Assembly (NCBI RefSeq): GCF_001625365.1
Contig: NZ_LJJF01000001.1
Location: 5,884,501 to 5,948,500, forward strand
Length of the DNA stretch: 64,000 nt
From: Streptomyces sp. MJM8645
GTDB lineage: Bacteria > Actinomycetota > Actinomycetes > Streptomycetales > Streptomycetaceae
Direction of reading: 5' to 3'
The translations under genes and the position numbers were made by a program. Positions 50,989 to 60,855 of the stretch are shown in pieces; the first letter of the stretch is position 1, and every line of letters starts with the position of its first letter. The notes below the pieces were generated by a model. The model had not been told where the DNA came from. It did not search any database and was given only the letters and a program-made list of their open reading frames with translations.

Positions 50989-52211
50989 CGCCCGGGCCCC
51001 CGACCGGCCCAGGTCCAGGCGTAGTTGCCGTCCTCGCCGGCCCGGCCGCCCTCGCCGAGCTCCAGCGGGCGGAACGTGTCCACCATGACGGCGAGTTCGT
51101 CGAAGAACTCCACGCCGATGCTGCGCTCGTACGCGCCCGGCTGCGGCCCGTGGGTGTGCCCGCCGGGGTGCAGCGAGATCGAGCCCTGGCCGATGCCCGA
51201 GCCCTTGCGGGCCGCGTAGTCGCCGCCGCAGTAGAACATGACCTCGTCGCTGTCCACGTTGGCGTGGTAGTACGGCACCGGGATCGACAGCGGGTGGTAA
51301 TCCACCTTGCGGGGAACGAAGTTGCAGATCACGAAGCCGTTGCCCTCGAACACCTGGTGGGCCGGCGGCGGCTGGTGGACCCGGCCGGTGATCGGTTCGA
51401 AGTCCCGGATGTTGAAGGCGTACGGGTACAGGCAGCCGTCCCAGCCGACCACGTCGAAGGGGTGGTGCGGCACGGTGTAGCGGGTGCCCGAGACACCGTT
51501 CGGGCCGCGGTGCTTGACCAGCACGTCGACGTCTCCGGAGGCGTCTCCAGCGGCATCCCCGTCGGCGTCGACGACCAGCGGGCCGACCGGGCCGCGGAAG
51601 TCCCGCTCGCAGTACGGCGCGTGCTCCAGCAGCTGCCCGTACTTGGAGAGGTAGCGCTTGGCCGGGGTGATGTGGCTGTTCGCCTCGATGCAGTACGCGC
51701 GCAGCGGTTCGTCCCCGGCCGGCACCCAGCGGTGGGTGGTGGCGCGCGGGATGATCACGTAGTCGCCCTGGCCGACCTCGATCGAGCCGAAGACCGTCTC
51801 GACCGTGCCGGAGCCGGACTCCACGTACACGCACTCGTCACCGAGCCCGTTGCGGTACAGCTCGCTCGGGGCCCCGGCGGCGACGTACGAGATCCGCACG
51901 TCGCCGTTGCCGAGGACCAGGCGGCGGCTGCCGACGACGTCCGCGGACTTCCATTCCTGGTCCGCGAACAGCTCGTGCAGCTTGAGGTGGCGGGGGAGCA
52001 GGGGGTGGTTGGGCACCGTGGACTGGTCCGGCAGCTCCCACGGCACCGCGTTCACCACGGCCGAGGGGATACCCCGGTGGTAGAGCAGCGAGGAGTCCGA
52101 CGAGAACCCCTCCTCGCCCATCAACTCCTCGTAGTACAGCCCGCCTTCGGGTGTGCGGTGCTGGGTGTGCCGCTTGGGCGGGATGCTGCCCAGCTGCCGG
52201 TAGTACGCCAT
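50985..52211 (-). CDS. hmgA: Homogentisate 1,2-dioxygenase
   Basis: The product has 408 residues. Iron ligands are recognisable: His and Glu in YYHANVDSDEVMFYCGG and His in LHPGGHTHGPQPG. PFDVVGWDGCLYPYAFNIRDFEP is diagnostic. It cleaves the aromatic ring of homogentisate to maleylacetoacetate. An Asp/Gly/Ala-rich insertion lies near residue 220 (DADGDAAGDASGDVD). The ATG follows GAGGAGCAGGGAG. It leads the coupled operon hmgA-unknown-fahA; hppD lies just upstream in the same direction. Confidence 0.94.
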   Translation of the reverse strand: MAYYRQLGSIPPKRHTQHRTPEGGLYYEELMGEEGFSSDSSLLYHRGIPSAVVNAVPWELPDQSTVPNHPLLPRHLKLHELFADQEWKSADVVGSRRLVLGNGDVRISYVAAGAPSELYRNGLGDECVYVESGSGTVETVFGSIEVGQGDYVIIPRATTHRWVPAGDEPLRAYCIEANSHITPAKRYLSKYGQLLEHAPYCERDFRGPVGPLVVDADGDAAGDASGDVDVLVKHRGPNGVSGTRYTVPHHPFDVVGWDGCLYPYAFNIRDFEPITGRVHQPPPAHQVFEGNGFVICNFVPRKVDYHPLSIPVPYYHANVDSDEVMFYCGGDYAARKGSGIGQGSISLHPGGHTHGPQPGAYERSIGVEFFDELAVMVDTFRPLELGEGGRAGEDGNYAWTWAGRGPGR

Positions 52212-52227
52212 CTCCCTGCTCCTCCTC

Positions 52228-52372
52228 GACCGTGCTCAGCCGACCGTCCTCACGGTACGCCCGACCGTGCTCAGAGTTCCCCGGTGCTCAGAGCTTCTCA
52301 GTGTTCAGAGCTGCTCAGCGCCCGGGGTTCCCCCCGTGTTCAGGACTCCCCGTGCTCAGGGCTCCCCGGCAC
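52228..52372. repeat. GTGCTCAG repeats between hppD and hmgA
   Basis: Nearly the whole gap consists of related units: CGACCGTGCTCAGC and CGACCGTCCTCACG (14 bp each), GTACGCC (7 bp), CGACCGTGCTCAGA (14 bp), then units of 16-18 bp containing GTGCTCAGAG, GTGTTCAGAG or GTGCTCAGGG. CTCAGAG/CTCTGAG-type hairpins can form. It directly follows the hppD stop. Confidence 0.75.
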
Positions 52373-53754
<1,382 letters not shown>

Positions 53755-53793
53755 CATTCAGCTGCGCAAAATGTGCTGCCGGTCGAGGCCGGT

Positions 53794-55155
53794 TCACGGG
53801 GTCCGCGACACCGGCTCCTGGACGGTCCCGGGCGGTGCGAGGTGGCGCAGGAACCAGGCCCCGGCGAGCTCGGCGACCTGGTCCAACGTGCCCGGCTCCT
53901 CGAACAGATGGCCCGCACCCGGCACCACCGCCAGTTCGCTCACGCAGTGCAGCCGGGCCCGGGCCCGCCGGTTCAGGTCGATCACGGTGGTGTCCAGGCC
54001 GCCGACCACGAGCAGCGTCGGGGCGCTCACCCGGTCCAGGACGTCGGGACCGGCGAGGTCGGGGCGCCCGCCGCGGGAGACCACCGCGCCGACGGCGGGC
54101 CCGAGCGAGGTGGCGGTGTGCAGGGCGGCGGCGGTGTGCAGCGCGGCCGCGGCGCCGGTGCTGGCGCCGAAGAGGCCGAGCGGCAGGCCGCGGGTCTCCT
54201 CCAGCCGGCCCAGCTCCTCGGCGACGGCGGTCAGCCGGTCACCGAGCAGACCGACGTCGAACACCTTGCGGCGGTCCGGCTCCTCCGCCTCGGTGAGCAG
54301 GTCGAACAGCAGCGTGGCCAGCCCGGAGCGGTTCAGGTACCGGGCGACGTGCCGGTTGCGCGGGCTGCGCCGGCCGCTGCCGCTGCCGTGCGCGAAGAGC
54401 ACGATGCCGCTCGGTGCGGCGGGGACGGTCAGCCGGCCGGCGAGGCGCACACCGGCGGCGCGCAGGACCAGCTCGCGGTCCACGCCCACCGGCCCTGGCA
54501 CGCGCCCGCCCGCGGCCTCGGCGAGCAGCCGCAGGACCTCCTCGTCGCCGGTCTGCGCGAAGTCCCCGTAGAACTCGCCGATCGAGAAGAACGGCGACGG
54601 CGTACCGACGCAGACCAGCTCGTCGGCGACCTCGGACAGGCGCTGCGTCCAGTCCGCCGGGGCCACCGGGACGGCGAGCACCACCCGGGCCGCGCCCCGG
54701 GCCCGGACGATCCGGCAGGCGGCCCGGGCGGTGGAGCCGGTGGCGACGCCGTCGTCCACCACGATCACCGTGCGGCCGCGCAGGTCGGCGGGCGGGCGGC
54801 CGCCCCGGTAGCGGCGGGCCCGGCGCTCCAACTCGGTGCGCTCGCGCCGCTCCACGGCGGCCAGCTGGTCGTCGCCGACCCCGGCCAGCCGGATGACCTG
54901 CTCGTTCAGCACCCGGACGCCGTCCTCGCCGATCGCCCCCATGCCCAGCTCGGGTTGGTAGGGCACGCCGAGCTTGCGGATCACGCAGATGTCCAGCGGC
55001 GCGCCGAGCGCGGCCGCCACCTCGGCGGCCACCGGAACCCCGCCCCTGGGCAGGGCCACCACCACGGTGTCGGCGCCGCCCAAGTGGCCCACGCGGGCGG
55101 CCAGCCGCCGGCCCGCGTCGGTCCGGTCGGTGAAGTGGGTCCCGGTGCCGTGCAT
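53794..55155 (-). CDS. Phosphoribosyltransferase-alpha/beta-hydrolase fusion
   Basis: The product has 453 residues in two domains. Residues 1-215 are a type I phosphoribosyltransferase with the PRPP loop VIVVDDGVATGST (130-142). Residues 225-450 are a dienelactone-hydrolase-like alpha/beta hydrolase with a GASTG nucleophile elbow (S332), an oxyanion AHGSGSG and a C-terminal GAGHLFEEPG His. A short duplication (AAALHTAAALHTAT) follows the elbow. The fusion of these two activities is seen in actinobacteria, but its reaction is not known. GGAGGG lies five bases before ATG 55155. Confidence 0.88.
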   Translation of the reverse strand: MHGTGTHFTDRTDAGRRLAARVGHLGGADTVVVALPRGGVPVAAEVAAALGAPLDICVIRKLGVPYQPELGMGAIGEDGVRVLNEQVIRLAGVGDDQLAAVERRERTELERRARRYRGGRPPADLRGRTVIVVDDGVATGSTARAACRIVRARGAARVVLAVPVAPADWTQRLSEVADELVCVGTPSPFFSIGEFYGDFAQTGDEEVLRLLAEAAGGRVPGPVGVDRELVLRAAGVRLAGRLTVPAAPSGIVLFAHGSGSGRRSPRNRHVARYLNRSGLATLLFDLLTEAEEPDRRKVFDVGLLGDRLTAVAEELGRLEETRGLPLGLFGASTGAAAALHTAAALHTATSLGPAVGAVVSRGGRPDLAGPDVLDRVSAPTLLVVGGLDTTVIDLNRRARARLHCVSELAVVPGAGHLFEEPGTLDQVAELAGAWFLRHLAPPGTVQEPVSRTP

Positions 55156-55205
55156 GACGCGCCCTCCGTGTTCCACGGTACGTCCGGGCGGCGTCGGGCG
55201 GGGCA

Positions 55206-55277
55206 CCGAGGGCGCGGGCCTGGGGTGCGGGCCGGGGGGCCGAGGGCGCGGCCCGTGCCCCAGGCCCGCACCCTCGG
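55206..55277 (-). terminator. 28-bp hairpin after the acyl-CoA oxidase/dehydrogenase gene
   Basis: Positions 55206-55233 pair with 55250-55277 over 28 bases with three imperfect positions; both arms contain GGGCCTGGGG or its complement. The loop has 16 bases. It starts 26 bases after the stop of the - strand gene. Confidence 0.8.
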
Positions 55278-55302
55278 GCTCGTTCCTCGTTCTGCGCGGC
55301 GG

Positions 55303-57003
55303 CTACGGCCGCATCTCGTACGCGCCCGACAGCTCCTCGACCCGGGCCCACACGGCGGCGGCCCGCTCCGCGTTGGCGACCGGCCGGCGCACGTTCGCCA
55401 ACGCCCAGGCGGCCTGCTCCGGGGTCGTCGAGGCCTTGCCGTGCAGCTCGGTCGCGTGCGCGGAGAAGTCGCGGACCAGCGCGTCGAAGATCTGGTCCAG
55501 GACGTCCTCGTCCAGGCCGGTCAGCTCCGCCTGCTCCAGCACCAGCTGGCCGTAGACGATCAGTGCGAACAGCTGGCCGATCTCCAGCAGGAAGTCCAGG
55601 TCCGCCTGCTGCTCCTTGCTCGGTGCGTGGCTGAGGAGCAACTCGCAGAAGCCGTCGGCCTGTTCGCGGAATCGGGCGACGTTCGGCAGCTGGGTGTGGC
55701 GGTCGTACGCGGTGCGCCAGTCGTGGAAACGGATCGCGCCGAGGCCGCGTGCCGCACCCTGGCGGAACAGGAAGGCGTCATCGGTGGCGTCCAGCCGGGT
55801 CGGCACCGGGGCGTAGTCGCTCGGGGCGAACAGGTAGTTGCCCATGAACTTGAGGATCAGCGCCAGGTTGACGTGGACGGTGCCCTCCAGCTTCGGCAGG
55901 CCGCGGATGTCCTTCGCCGCCTTGTCGAAGTAGGTGTCCGCCTCGAAGCCCTTGGCCGCGATGACGTCCCACATCAGGTCGATGACCTTCTCGCCCTCGG
56001 TGGTGACCTTCATCTTGGTCATCGGGTTGAACAGCAGGTAGCGGCGGTCCTCGGGGGAGGCGGTGCGGAAGTAGTCCACGGCCCGCGCACTGAACATCTT
56101 CATCGCCACCAGGCGGGCGTACGCGTCGGTCAACTCCCGCCGCACGTGGGGGAAGTCGGTGACCTTCCGGCCGTACAGTACCCGGTTGTGGGCGTGCGTG
56201 ACGGCCTCGTACATCGCGTGCTCGCAGATGCCGACCGAGGCCGTGCAGAGGTTGAACTTGCCGACGTTGACGGTGTTCAGCGCGGCGTCGAAGGCGGCCT
56301 GCCCGGTGTGCAGCACGTCCTCGGCGCGCACCGGATAGCCCTCCAGCCGGAACTCGCTGACGTACATCTGGGCGTTCACGACGTTCTTGACCAGGTGGTA
56401 CGCGTCGTGGCGGCTGTCGGCGGCGAAGAAGACGTAGCCCTCGGGGCCCTCGACGTCGGAGCGGCGGCCGAACACCGAGACCAGGCCGGCCACGTTGCCG
56501 TTGCCGATGTAGTACTTGGAGCCGGTCGCGGTGAAACCGCCCTCGCCGTCCGGGGTGAGGATCATGTCGGTGGAGTAGATGTCGGCGCCGTGGGTGCGCT
56601 CGGAGAGCCCGAACGCCATGACGTGACCCTCCGTCAGGAGCTTGGCGGCGCGGGCCCGGACGGCCTCGTTCTTGCTCTGCCAGACCGGCCCGAGGCCGAG
56701 GATGGTGACCTGCCAGGTGTACCAGTAGCCGAGACCGTAGAAGCCCAGGATCTCGTTCAGTTCGGTGATCCGGGAGGTGTCCCAGCGCTTGCCCGGGTCG
56801 GCCGCGGACGGGGTCAGGAACTCCGCGAACAGGCCCTCCGCGGCGGCGAATTCGAGGAAGTCGGCGTACCAGGTGCGGTCGACGTAGGTGTCGATCAGCG
56901 CCTTCTTGCCGCGGGACTCGAACCAGTCCACGGTCGCGCGCAGCAGCCGGCGGGTCGGCTCGTCGAACTGCGCGGGGTCGTACGTACGCGGGTTGAAGAG
57001 CAT
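55303..57003 (-). CDS. Acyl-CoA dehydrogenase/oxidase family enzyme
   Basis: The product has 566 residues, longer than classic acyl-CoA dehydrogenases and nearer to acyl-CoA oxidases. FAD-binding segments are HVMAFGLSERTHGADIYST and TATGSKYYIGNGNVAG. The likely catalytic Glu is kept in GLPKLEGTVHVN. Two helical C-terminal domains follow. It introduces the double bond into an unknown acyl-CoA. ATG 57003 has GGGAG six bases upstream. The PadR regulator gene lies upstream on the same strand, separated by the heptamer element D, and could control it. Confidence 0.87.
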   Translation of the reverse strand: MLFNPRTYDPAQFDEPTRRLLRATVDWFESRGKKALIDTYVDRTWYADFLEFAAAEGLFAEFLTPSAADPGKRWDTSRITELNEILGFYGLGYWYTWQVTILGLGPVWQSKNEAVRARAAKLLTEGHVMAFGLSERTHGADIYSTDMILTPDGEGGFTATGSKYYIGNGNVAGLVSVFGRRSDVEGPEGYVFFAADSRHDAYHLVKNVVNAQMYVSEFRLEGYPVRAEDVLHTGQAAFDAALNTVNVGKFNLCTASVGICEHAMYEAVTHAHNRVLYGRKVTDFPHVRRELTDAYARLVAMKMFSARAVDYFRTASPEDRRYLLFNPMTKMKVTTEGEKVIDLMWDVIAAKGFEADTYFDKAAKDIRGLPKLEGTVHVNLALILKFMGNYLFAPSDYAPVPTRLDATDDAFLFRQGAARGLGAIRFHDWRTAYDRHTQLPNVARFREQADGFCELLLSHAPSKEQQADLDFLLEIGQLFALIVYGQLVLEQAELTGLDEDVLDQIFDALVRDFSAHATELHGKASTTPEQAAWALANVRRPVANAERAAAVWARVEELSGAYEMRP

Positions 57004-57063
57004 CACGGGCTCCCGGGGGTCGAGGGTGAGGGGCGGCGGGTGGTGGCTGCTGGGTGGCGGCGA

Positions 57064-57138
57064 ACAGCGAACAGCGAACAGATAACAGATGACAACTAAC
57101 AGATTTCAGATTCTGTTATCTGTTACCTGTTGTCTGTC
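57064..57138. repeat. Heptamer-array hairpin D overlapping the end of the PadR gene
   Basis: The left arm has ACAGCGA twice, ACAGATA, ACAGATG, ACAACTA and ACAGATT. The right arm has TTCTGTT, ATCTGTT, ACCTGTT and GTCTGTC. The PadR stop codon (57106-57108) is inside the element, and its last ten residues (DRQQVTDNRI) are encoded by the right arm. The period is 7 bp. Confidence 0.88.
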
Positions 57139-57681
57139 ACCCGCGGCGAGGCGGTGCAGGGTGGCGAGCACGTCGTCGAGCCAGGCGAGGGTCATCCGCT
57201 CGTACTCGATGCCGCCGCGCAGCACCACGTGCTGGAGCTCCTGCCGGGTGTCGAGCGCGGTGAGGTCGGGGAAGTCGCGCTGCTCGCCGTGCAGGTAGCG
57301 GGCGAGCAGGGCGGCGTGGCCCTCGCGGTGCCGTTCGACCTCGGAGATCAGCGCGGCCGGGTCGTCGAAGGCGGCGGCGCGGATCTTGACCGCGAGCTCG
57401 TGTCGGACGGACTCCGGCTCGACCGGTTCGCGCAGCCAGTCGGCGAGCACGGCCCGTCCGGCGTCGGCCGCCGAGTAGACCTTCTTGTCCGGCCGGCCGT
57501 CCTGGGCGACCTCCTCGGCGGCGACCCAGCCGTCGGCCTCCATCCGCCGCAGCACCTTGTAGATCTGCTGGTGGGTGGCGGTCCAGAAGCGCCCGATGGA
57601 GCGGTCGAAGCGCCGGGCCAGTTCGTAGCCCGAGCCCGGCTGCTCCAGCAGTGAGACGAGGATCGCGTGCTCCAGTGCCAT
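57106..57681 (-). CDS. PadR-family transcriptional regulator
   Basis: The product has 191 residues. The winged helix is typical of PadR (LEHAILVSLLEQPGSGYELA, FWTATHQQIYKVLRRMEADGW, VYSAADAGRAVLADWL), followed by a Vir-type helical dimerisation domain. Members repress operons for phenolic acids or drug efflux. ATG 57681 is chosen at the conserved MALEHA; ATG 57690 is possible. A perfect 8-4-8 palindrome lies 14 bases upstream and probably serves autoregulation. The C-terminal ten residues come from the heptamer repeat, so they are likely not functional. Confidence 0.9.
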   Translation of the reverse strand: MALEHAILVSLLEQPGSGYELARRFDRSIGRFWTATHQQIYKVLRRMEADGWVAAEEVAQDGRPDKKVYSAADAGRAVLADWLREPVEPESVRHELAVKIRAAAFDDPAALISEVERHREGHAALLARYLHGEQRDFPDLTALDTRQELQHVVLRGGIEYERMTLAWLDDVLATLHRLAAGDRQQVTDNRI

Positions 57682-57694
57682 GTCCCGCATCCTG

Positions 57695-57714
57695 CTATGC
57701 AACGAATTGCATAG
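57695..57714. promoter_or_regulatory. PadR operator
   Basis: CTATGCAAcgaaTTGCATAG is a perfect 8-4-8 inverted repeat, AT-rich, directly before the PadR start. The half-site TTGCATAG recurs at the MarR promoter (9075-9082). Confidence 0.75.
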
Positions 57715-57867
57715 GCAATGGGGGTCCGGAGTGGTGAGACGCAGGTCACCGGCGTGATCGGATGGTTATCGATCATTTGTGGCCAAAGGGCGCAAATCAT
57801 CGGATAAGCGCCAGAATGGGTACGGGGCAAGAGCCCTCCATGTTCCGAACCATAGGAGGTGGTATCG

Positions 57868-58338
57868 GTGTCTACCCAGATTCCGATGGGCATGGAGCAT
57901 CACCCGGACATCGTCGAACTCCGGGAGCACTACGAGCGGATCACCTCGACCCCGCGCGCCCAGGCCACGGAGGCCCTGGCCGTGCTGGCCGGCCTGTTCC
58001 TGGCGGCATCGCCATGGATCGTCGGCTTCACCGCCTTCAACACGCTGACCGTGACCTGCCTGATCGTCGGCCTGGCCTACTGCGTGCTGATGGCGGGATA
58101 CGGGTCGGCCTACGAGCGCACCCACGCGAGGGCCTGGGCGGCCACCGTGCTCGGCGCGTGGACGATCGTCTCTCCCTGGCTCGTCTCCGGATCGGCCGCG
58201 CAGGGCAGGAACATCGTCACCTGCGTCATCGTCGGTGCCGTGATGTTCCTGCTCGGTCTCGCGGCGATCTCGATGGCCACGATCACGGCGAACGGAGCAG
58301 CGATGCGGCTCGGCCGGGCCGGCCGCGCCAAGGGCTGA
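57868..58338 (+). CDS. SPW-repeat membrane protein
   Basis: The product has 156 residues, with four transmembrane helices in two similar halves. Each half has the SPW signature (ASPWIVGF and VSPWLVSG), which defines the SPW-repeat family of bacterial membrane proteins of unknown role. GTG 57868 is chosen because a perfect AGGAGGT lies seven bases upstream. A GGGTAC (57818-57823) resembles a sigma-B-type -10 box, which would fit a stress role, but no -35 match was found. A bidirectional hairpin follows the stop. Confidence 0.88.
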   Translation: MSTQIPMGMEHHPDIVELREHYERITSTPRAQATEALAVLAGLFLAASPWIVGFTAFNTLTVTCLIVGLAYCVLMAGYGSAYERTHARAWAATVLGAWTIVSPWLVSGSAAQGRNIVTCVIVGAVMFLLGLAAISMATITANGAAMRLGRAGRAKG

Positions 58339-58357
58339 CGTCACTGACAGTCCGCGT

Positions 58358-58395
58358 CCGGGGCGTGGAGGGCCGAACCGTCCTCCGCGCCCCGG
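58358..58395. terminator. Bidirectional hairpin between SPW and fumarase genes
   Basis: CCGGGGCGTGGAGG (58358-58371) pairs with CCTCCGCGCCCCGG (58382-58395), 14 pairs including one G-U, around a 10-base loop. Confidence 0.85.
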
Positions 58396-58418
58396 CGCAC
58401 GTCGTCAGGGAGCCGCGG

Positions 58419-58476
58419 CCGTCATGGGCGGGTCGTTGGCCGTCATGGGCGGGTGGGTGGCCGTCACGGGCGGGTC
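58419..58476. repeat. 21-bp tandem repeat at the end of the fumarase gene
   Basis: Units start at 58419, 58440 and 58461 with CCGTCATGGGCGGGT (third copy CCGTCACGGGCGGGT). The period is 21 bp, three times seven. The third copy runs into the stop of the fumarase gene. Confidence 0.8.
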
Positions 58477-59870
58477 ATCCGCAGGACGTCCAGCGCCTCG
58501 TCGAGCTGTTCCCGGGTGAGCTTGCCCTGTTCCACGTAGCCGTGCTCCAGCACGACCTGTCGGATCGTCTTCCGCTCGGCCAGCGCCTGCTTGGCGACCT
58601 TCGCCGCCTCCTCGTACCCGAGGTAGCGGTTCAGCGGGGTGACCACCGAGGGGGAGGACTCCGCGTACTCCCGGGCCCGTTCGACGTTGGCGGTGATGCC
58701 GTCCACCGTCCGGTCCGCCAGCAGTCGGGCGCTGTTGGCGAGCAGCCGCACCGACTCCAGCACGTTGCGGGCGAGCACCGGGAGCATCACGTTCAGCTCG
58801 AAGTTGCCGCTCGCGCCGGCCAGGGTGACCGTCGCGTCGTTGCCGACCACCTGGGCGGCGACCATCAGCACCACCTCGGGGAGCACCGGGTTCACCTTGC
58901 CCGGCATGATCGACGAACCGGGTTGCAGGTCCGGCAGGTTGATCTCGCCGAGGCCGGTGCGCGGGCCCGAGCCCATCCACCGCAGGTCGTTCGCGATCTT
59001 CGTGAAGCCGACGGCCACCGTGCGCAGTTGCCCGCTCAGCTCGACCAGGGCGTCGCGGGCGCCCTGCGCCTCGAAGTGGTCCCGGGCCTCGGTCAGCGGC
59101 AGGCCGGTGGTGCGGGCGACCTCCTCGATCACCGCCGCCGGGAAGCCCGGCGGGGTGTTGATCCCGGTGCCCACCGCCGTGCCGCCGAGGGGCAGTTCGG
59201 CGACCCGGGGGAGCGTCGCCAGCAGCCGCTCCCGCCCGTGCCGCACCTGAGCGGCGTAGCCGCCGAACTCCTGGCCGAGGGTGACCGGCGTGGCGTCCAT
59301 CAGGTGCGTCCGGCCCGACTTGACCACCTGCGCGAACTCGGCGGCCTTGCGTTCCAGCGCCTCCGCCAGGTGCTCCAGCGCCGGGATCAGGTCGTGCGTG
59401 ACGGCGGCGGTGGCGGCGATGTGGATCGAGGACGGGAAGACGTCGTTGGACGACTGGCTGGCATTCACGTGGTCGTTCGGGTGGACCGGGCGGCCCAGCC
59501 GCTCGGCGGCCAGGGTGGCGATCACCTCGTTGGCGTTCATGTTGGACGAGGTGCCCGAACCGGTCTGGAACACGTCCACCGGGAACTCGTCGTCCCACCG
59601 TCCTTCGGCGACCTCCTCGGCCGCCGCCGCGATCGCCGCCGCCGTGTCCTCGTCCAGGACGCCGAGACGGGCGTTCACCCGGGCCGCGGCGGCCTTGATC
59701 CCGGCCAGCGCGGCGATGTGCGCGCGCTCCAGCCGCTGTCCGGACACCGGGAAGTTCTCCACCGCCCGCTGCGTCTGCGCCTGCCACTTCGCGGCGGCCG
59801 GCACCCGGACCTCGCCCATCGAGTCGTGCTCGACGCGGTACTCCCGCTGGTTCTCCTGCTCGTCACCCAT
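58464..59870 (-). CDS. fumC: Class II fumarate hydratase
   Basis: The product has 468 residues and belongs to the fumarase/aspartase superfamily. The signature [11 protein letters not shown] and the segments [34 protein letters not shown] and [19 protein letters not shown] are complete. The TGSGTS and [11 protein letters not shown] patterns favour fumarase over aspartase or argininosuccinate lyase. It interconverts fumarate and malate; fumarate is also a product of the tyrosine pathway encoded 10 kb away. ATG 59870 or GTG 59873 follow AGGAGG. The C-terminal domain is complete. Confidence 0.93.
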   Translation of the reverse strand: MGDEQENQREYRVEHDSMGEVRVPAAAKWQAQTQRAVENFPVSGQRLERAHIAALAGIKAAAARVNARLGVLDEDTAAAIAAAAEEVAEGRWDDEFPVDVFQTGSGTSSNMNANEVIATLAAERLGRPVHPNDHVNASQSSNDVFPSSIHIAATAAVTHDLIPALEHLAEALERKAAEFAQVVKSGRTHLMDATPVTLGQEFGGYAAQVRHGRERLLATLPRVAELPLGGTAVGTGINTPPGFPAAVIEEVARTTGLPLTEARDHFEAQGARDALVELSGQLRTVAVGFTKIANDLRWMGSGPRTGLGEINLPDLQPGSSIMPGKVNPVLPEVVLMVAAQVVGNDATVTLAGASGNFELNVMLPVLARNVLESVRLLANSARLLADRTVDGITANVERAREYAESSPSVVTPLNRYLGYEEAAKVAKQALAERKTIRQVVLEHGYVEQGKLTREQLDEALDVLRMTRP

Positions 59871-59957
59871 CACGCGCTGCACCTCCTGAACGGGCCGGTG
59901 GTCCGGCCCCGAGCGGTCTCCGATCACCACAGCCGCGCGCGGGCCCCGGGTATTTCC

Positions 59958-60072
59958 GCCCGGCCGCATCCGGTGTTGCAGCCCGGCCACGCTCGCCGTT
60001 CCGGCCCGGCCGCATCCACGGTTACGGCCGGGCCGCGCCCGTCGTTGCCGCCGGGTCCGCCCGGCCGCATCC
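59958..60072. repeat. Dispersed repeats after the nitrilase gene
   Basis: GCCCGGCCGCATCC occurs at 59958, 60004 and 60059 within imperfect units of about 46-55 bases; GGTCGTTACCG also recurs at 60073-60100. They fill the gap between the fumarase start and the nitrilase stop. Confidence 0.7.
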
Positions 60073-60096
60073 GGTCGTTACCGTCGCGTCCGGTCG

Positions 60097-60855
60097 TTAC
60101 CGCCGGGGCAGCTCGGCGCGGACCAGTTCGCCCGGCGCGGTGCCGGCCTGGGCGACCAGGGCGCCGCCCGGCGCCCAGAAGCCGGAGCCGCCCGAGGTCT
60201 GCGGCTGCTCGCCGCTCGCCCCGGCGGAAGTGGCCAGCACGGCCCACACCCCGTGGGTGGCGGCGCGGTCGCGGAGGTGCCCGTCCCGGCGGGCGGCCTG
60301 CGCGGGCCCCGCGCCGTACAGGGTGGAGGCGACGTAGGCGTCGATGCCGAGCGCGGCGGTCTCCTCGGCGTGCGCGGGATCGGCGGCGTCGGCGCAGATC
60401 GCGAGGCCGAACCGCAGGCCGTCCAGTTCCAGGACGGCGGGCCCGTGGCCGGGGGTGAACCGGTCGTGCTCGGCGCCGTGCAGCCGCGTCTTCCGACACA
60501 CGACGACGGCGCCTTCGCCGGTGACGGCCAGGGTGGCGATGGACTCGCCCCCGTCGGGCTCGGTGACCGGCGCGCCGACCAGGGCGGTCGTGCCGGTCGC
60601 GGCGCAGGCGGCGACCAGCGGGGCGAGGCGCGGATCGGCCGGGCCGAGCGCGGGTGCGGCCAGGTCGTAACCGGTCAGGGACAGCTCGGGGAACACCACC
60701 AGGCGCGCGGCGGCCTCCCGTACGGCCTGCGCGTGCCGTTCGACGTTCACGGCCACGGTGTCCGGGCGGCCGGCGTCGGCGCAGGCGGGCTGGGCGACGG
60801 CCACGGTGACGGTGGCAGTGGGGGTGGTGGTGGCGGCGATCAGGGGTGCGGGCAT
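60097..60855 (-). CDS. Nitrilase-superfamily carbon-nitrogen hydrolase
   Basis: The product has 252 residues. The catalytic Glu-Lys-Cys triad is clear: Glu in VVFPELSLTGYDL, Lys in CRKTRLHG and Cys in GLAICADAADP. The pattern fits an aliphatic amidase/omega-amidase-like branch, but the substrate is not known. ATG 60855 has GGAG eight bases upstream and a reasonable promoter 34-63 bases away. The gene is alone on its strand between fumarase and the cholesterol oxidase gene. Confidence 0.9.
   Translation of the reverse strand: MPAPLIAATTTPTATVTVAVAQPACADAGRPDTVAVNVERHAQAVREAAARLVVFPELSLTGYDLAAPALGPADPRLAPLVAACAATGTTALVGAPVTEPDGGESIATLAVTGEGAVVVCRKTRLHGAEHDRFTPGHGPAVLELDGLRFGLAICADAADPAHAEETAALGIDAYVASTLYGAGPAQAARRDGHLRDRAATHGVWAVLATSAGASGEQPQTSGGSGFWAPGGALVAQAGTAPGELVRAELPRR

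Noticed and set aside
59958-60072. CRISPR-like spaced repeats
   Set aside because: Only three short copies with irregular spacing and related spacer sequence, and no cas genes nearby.
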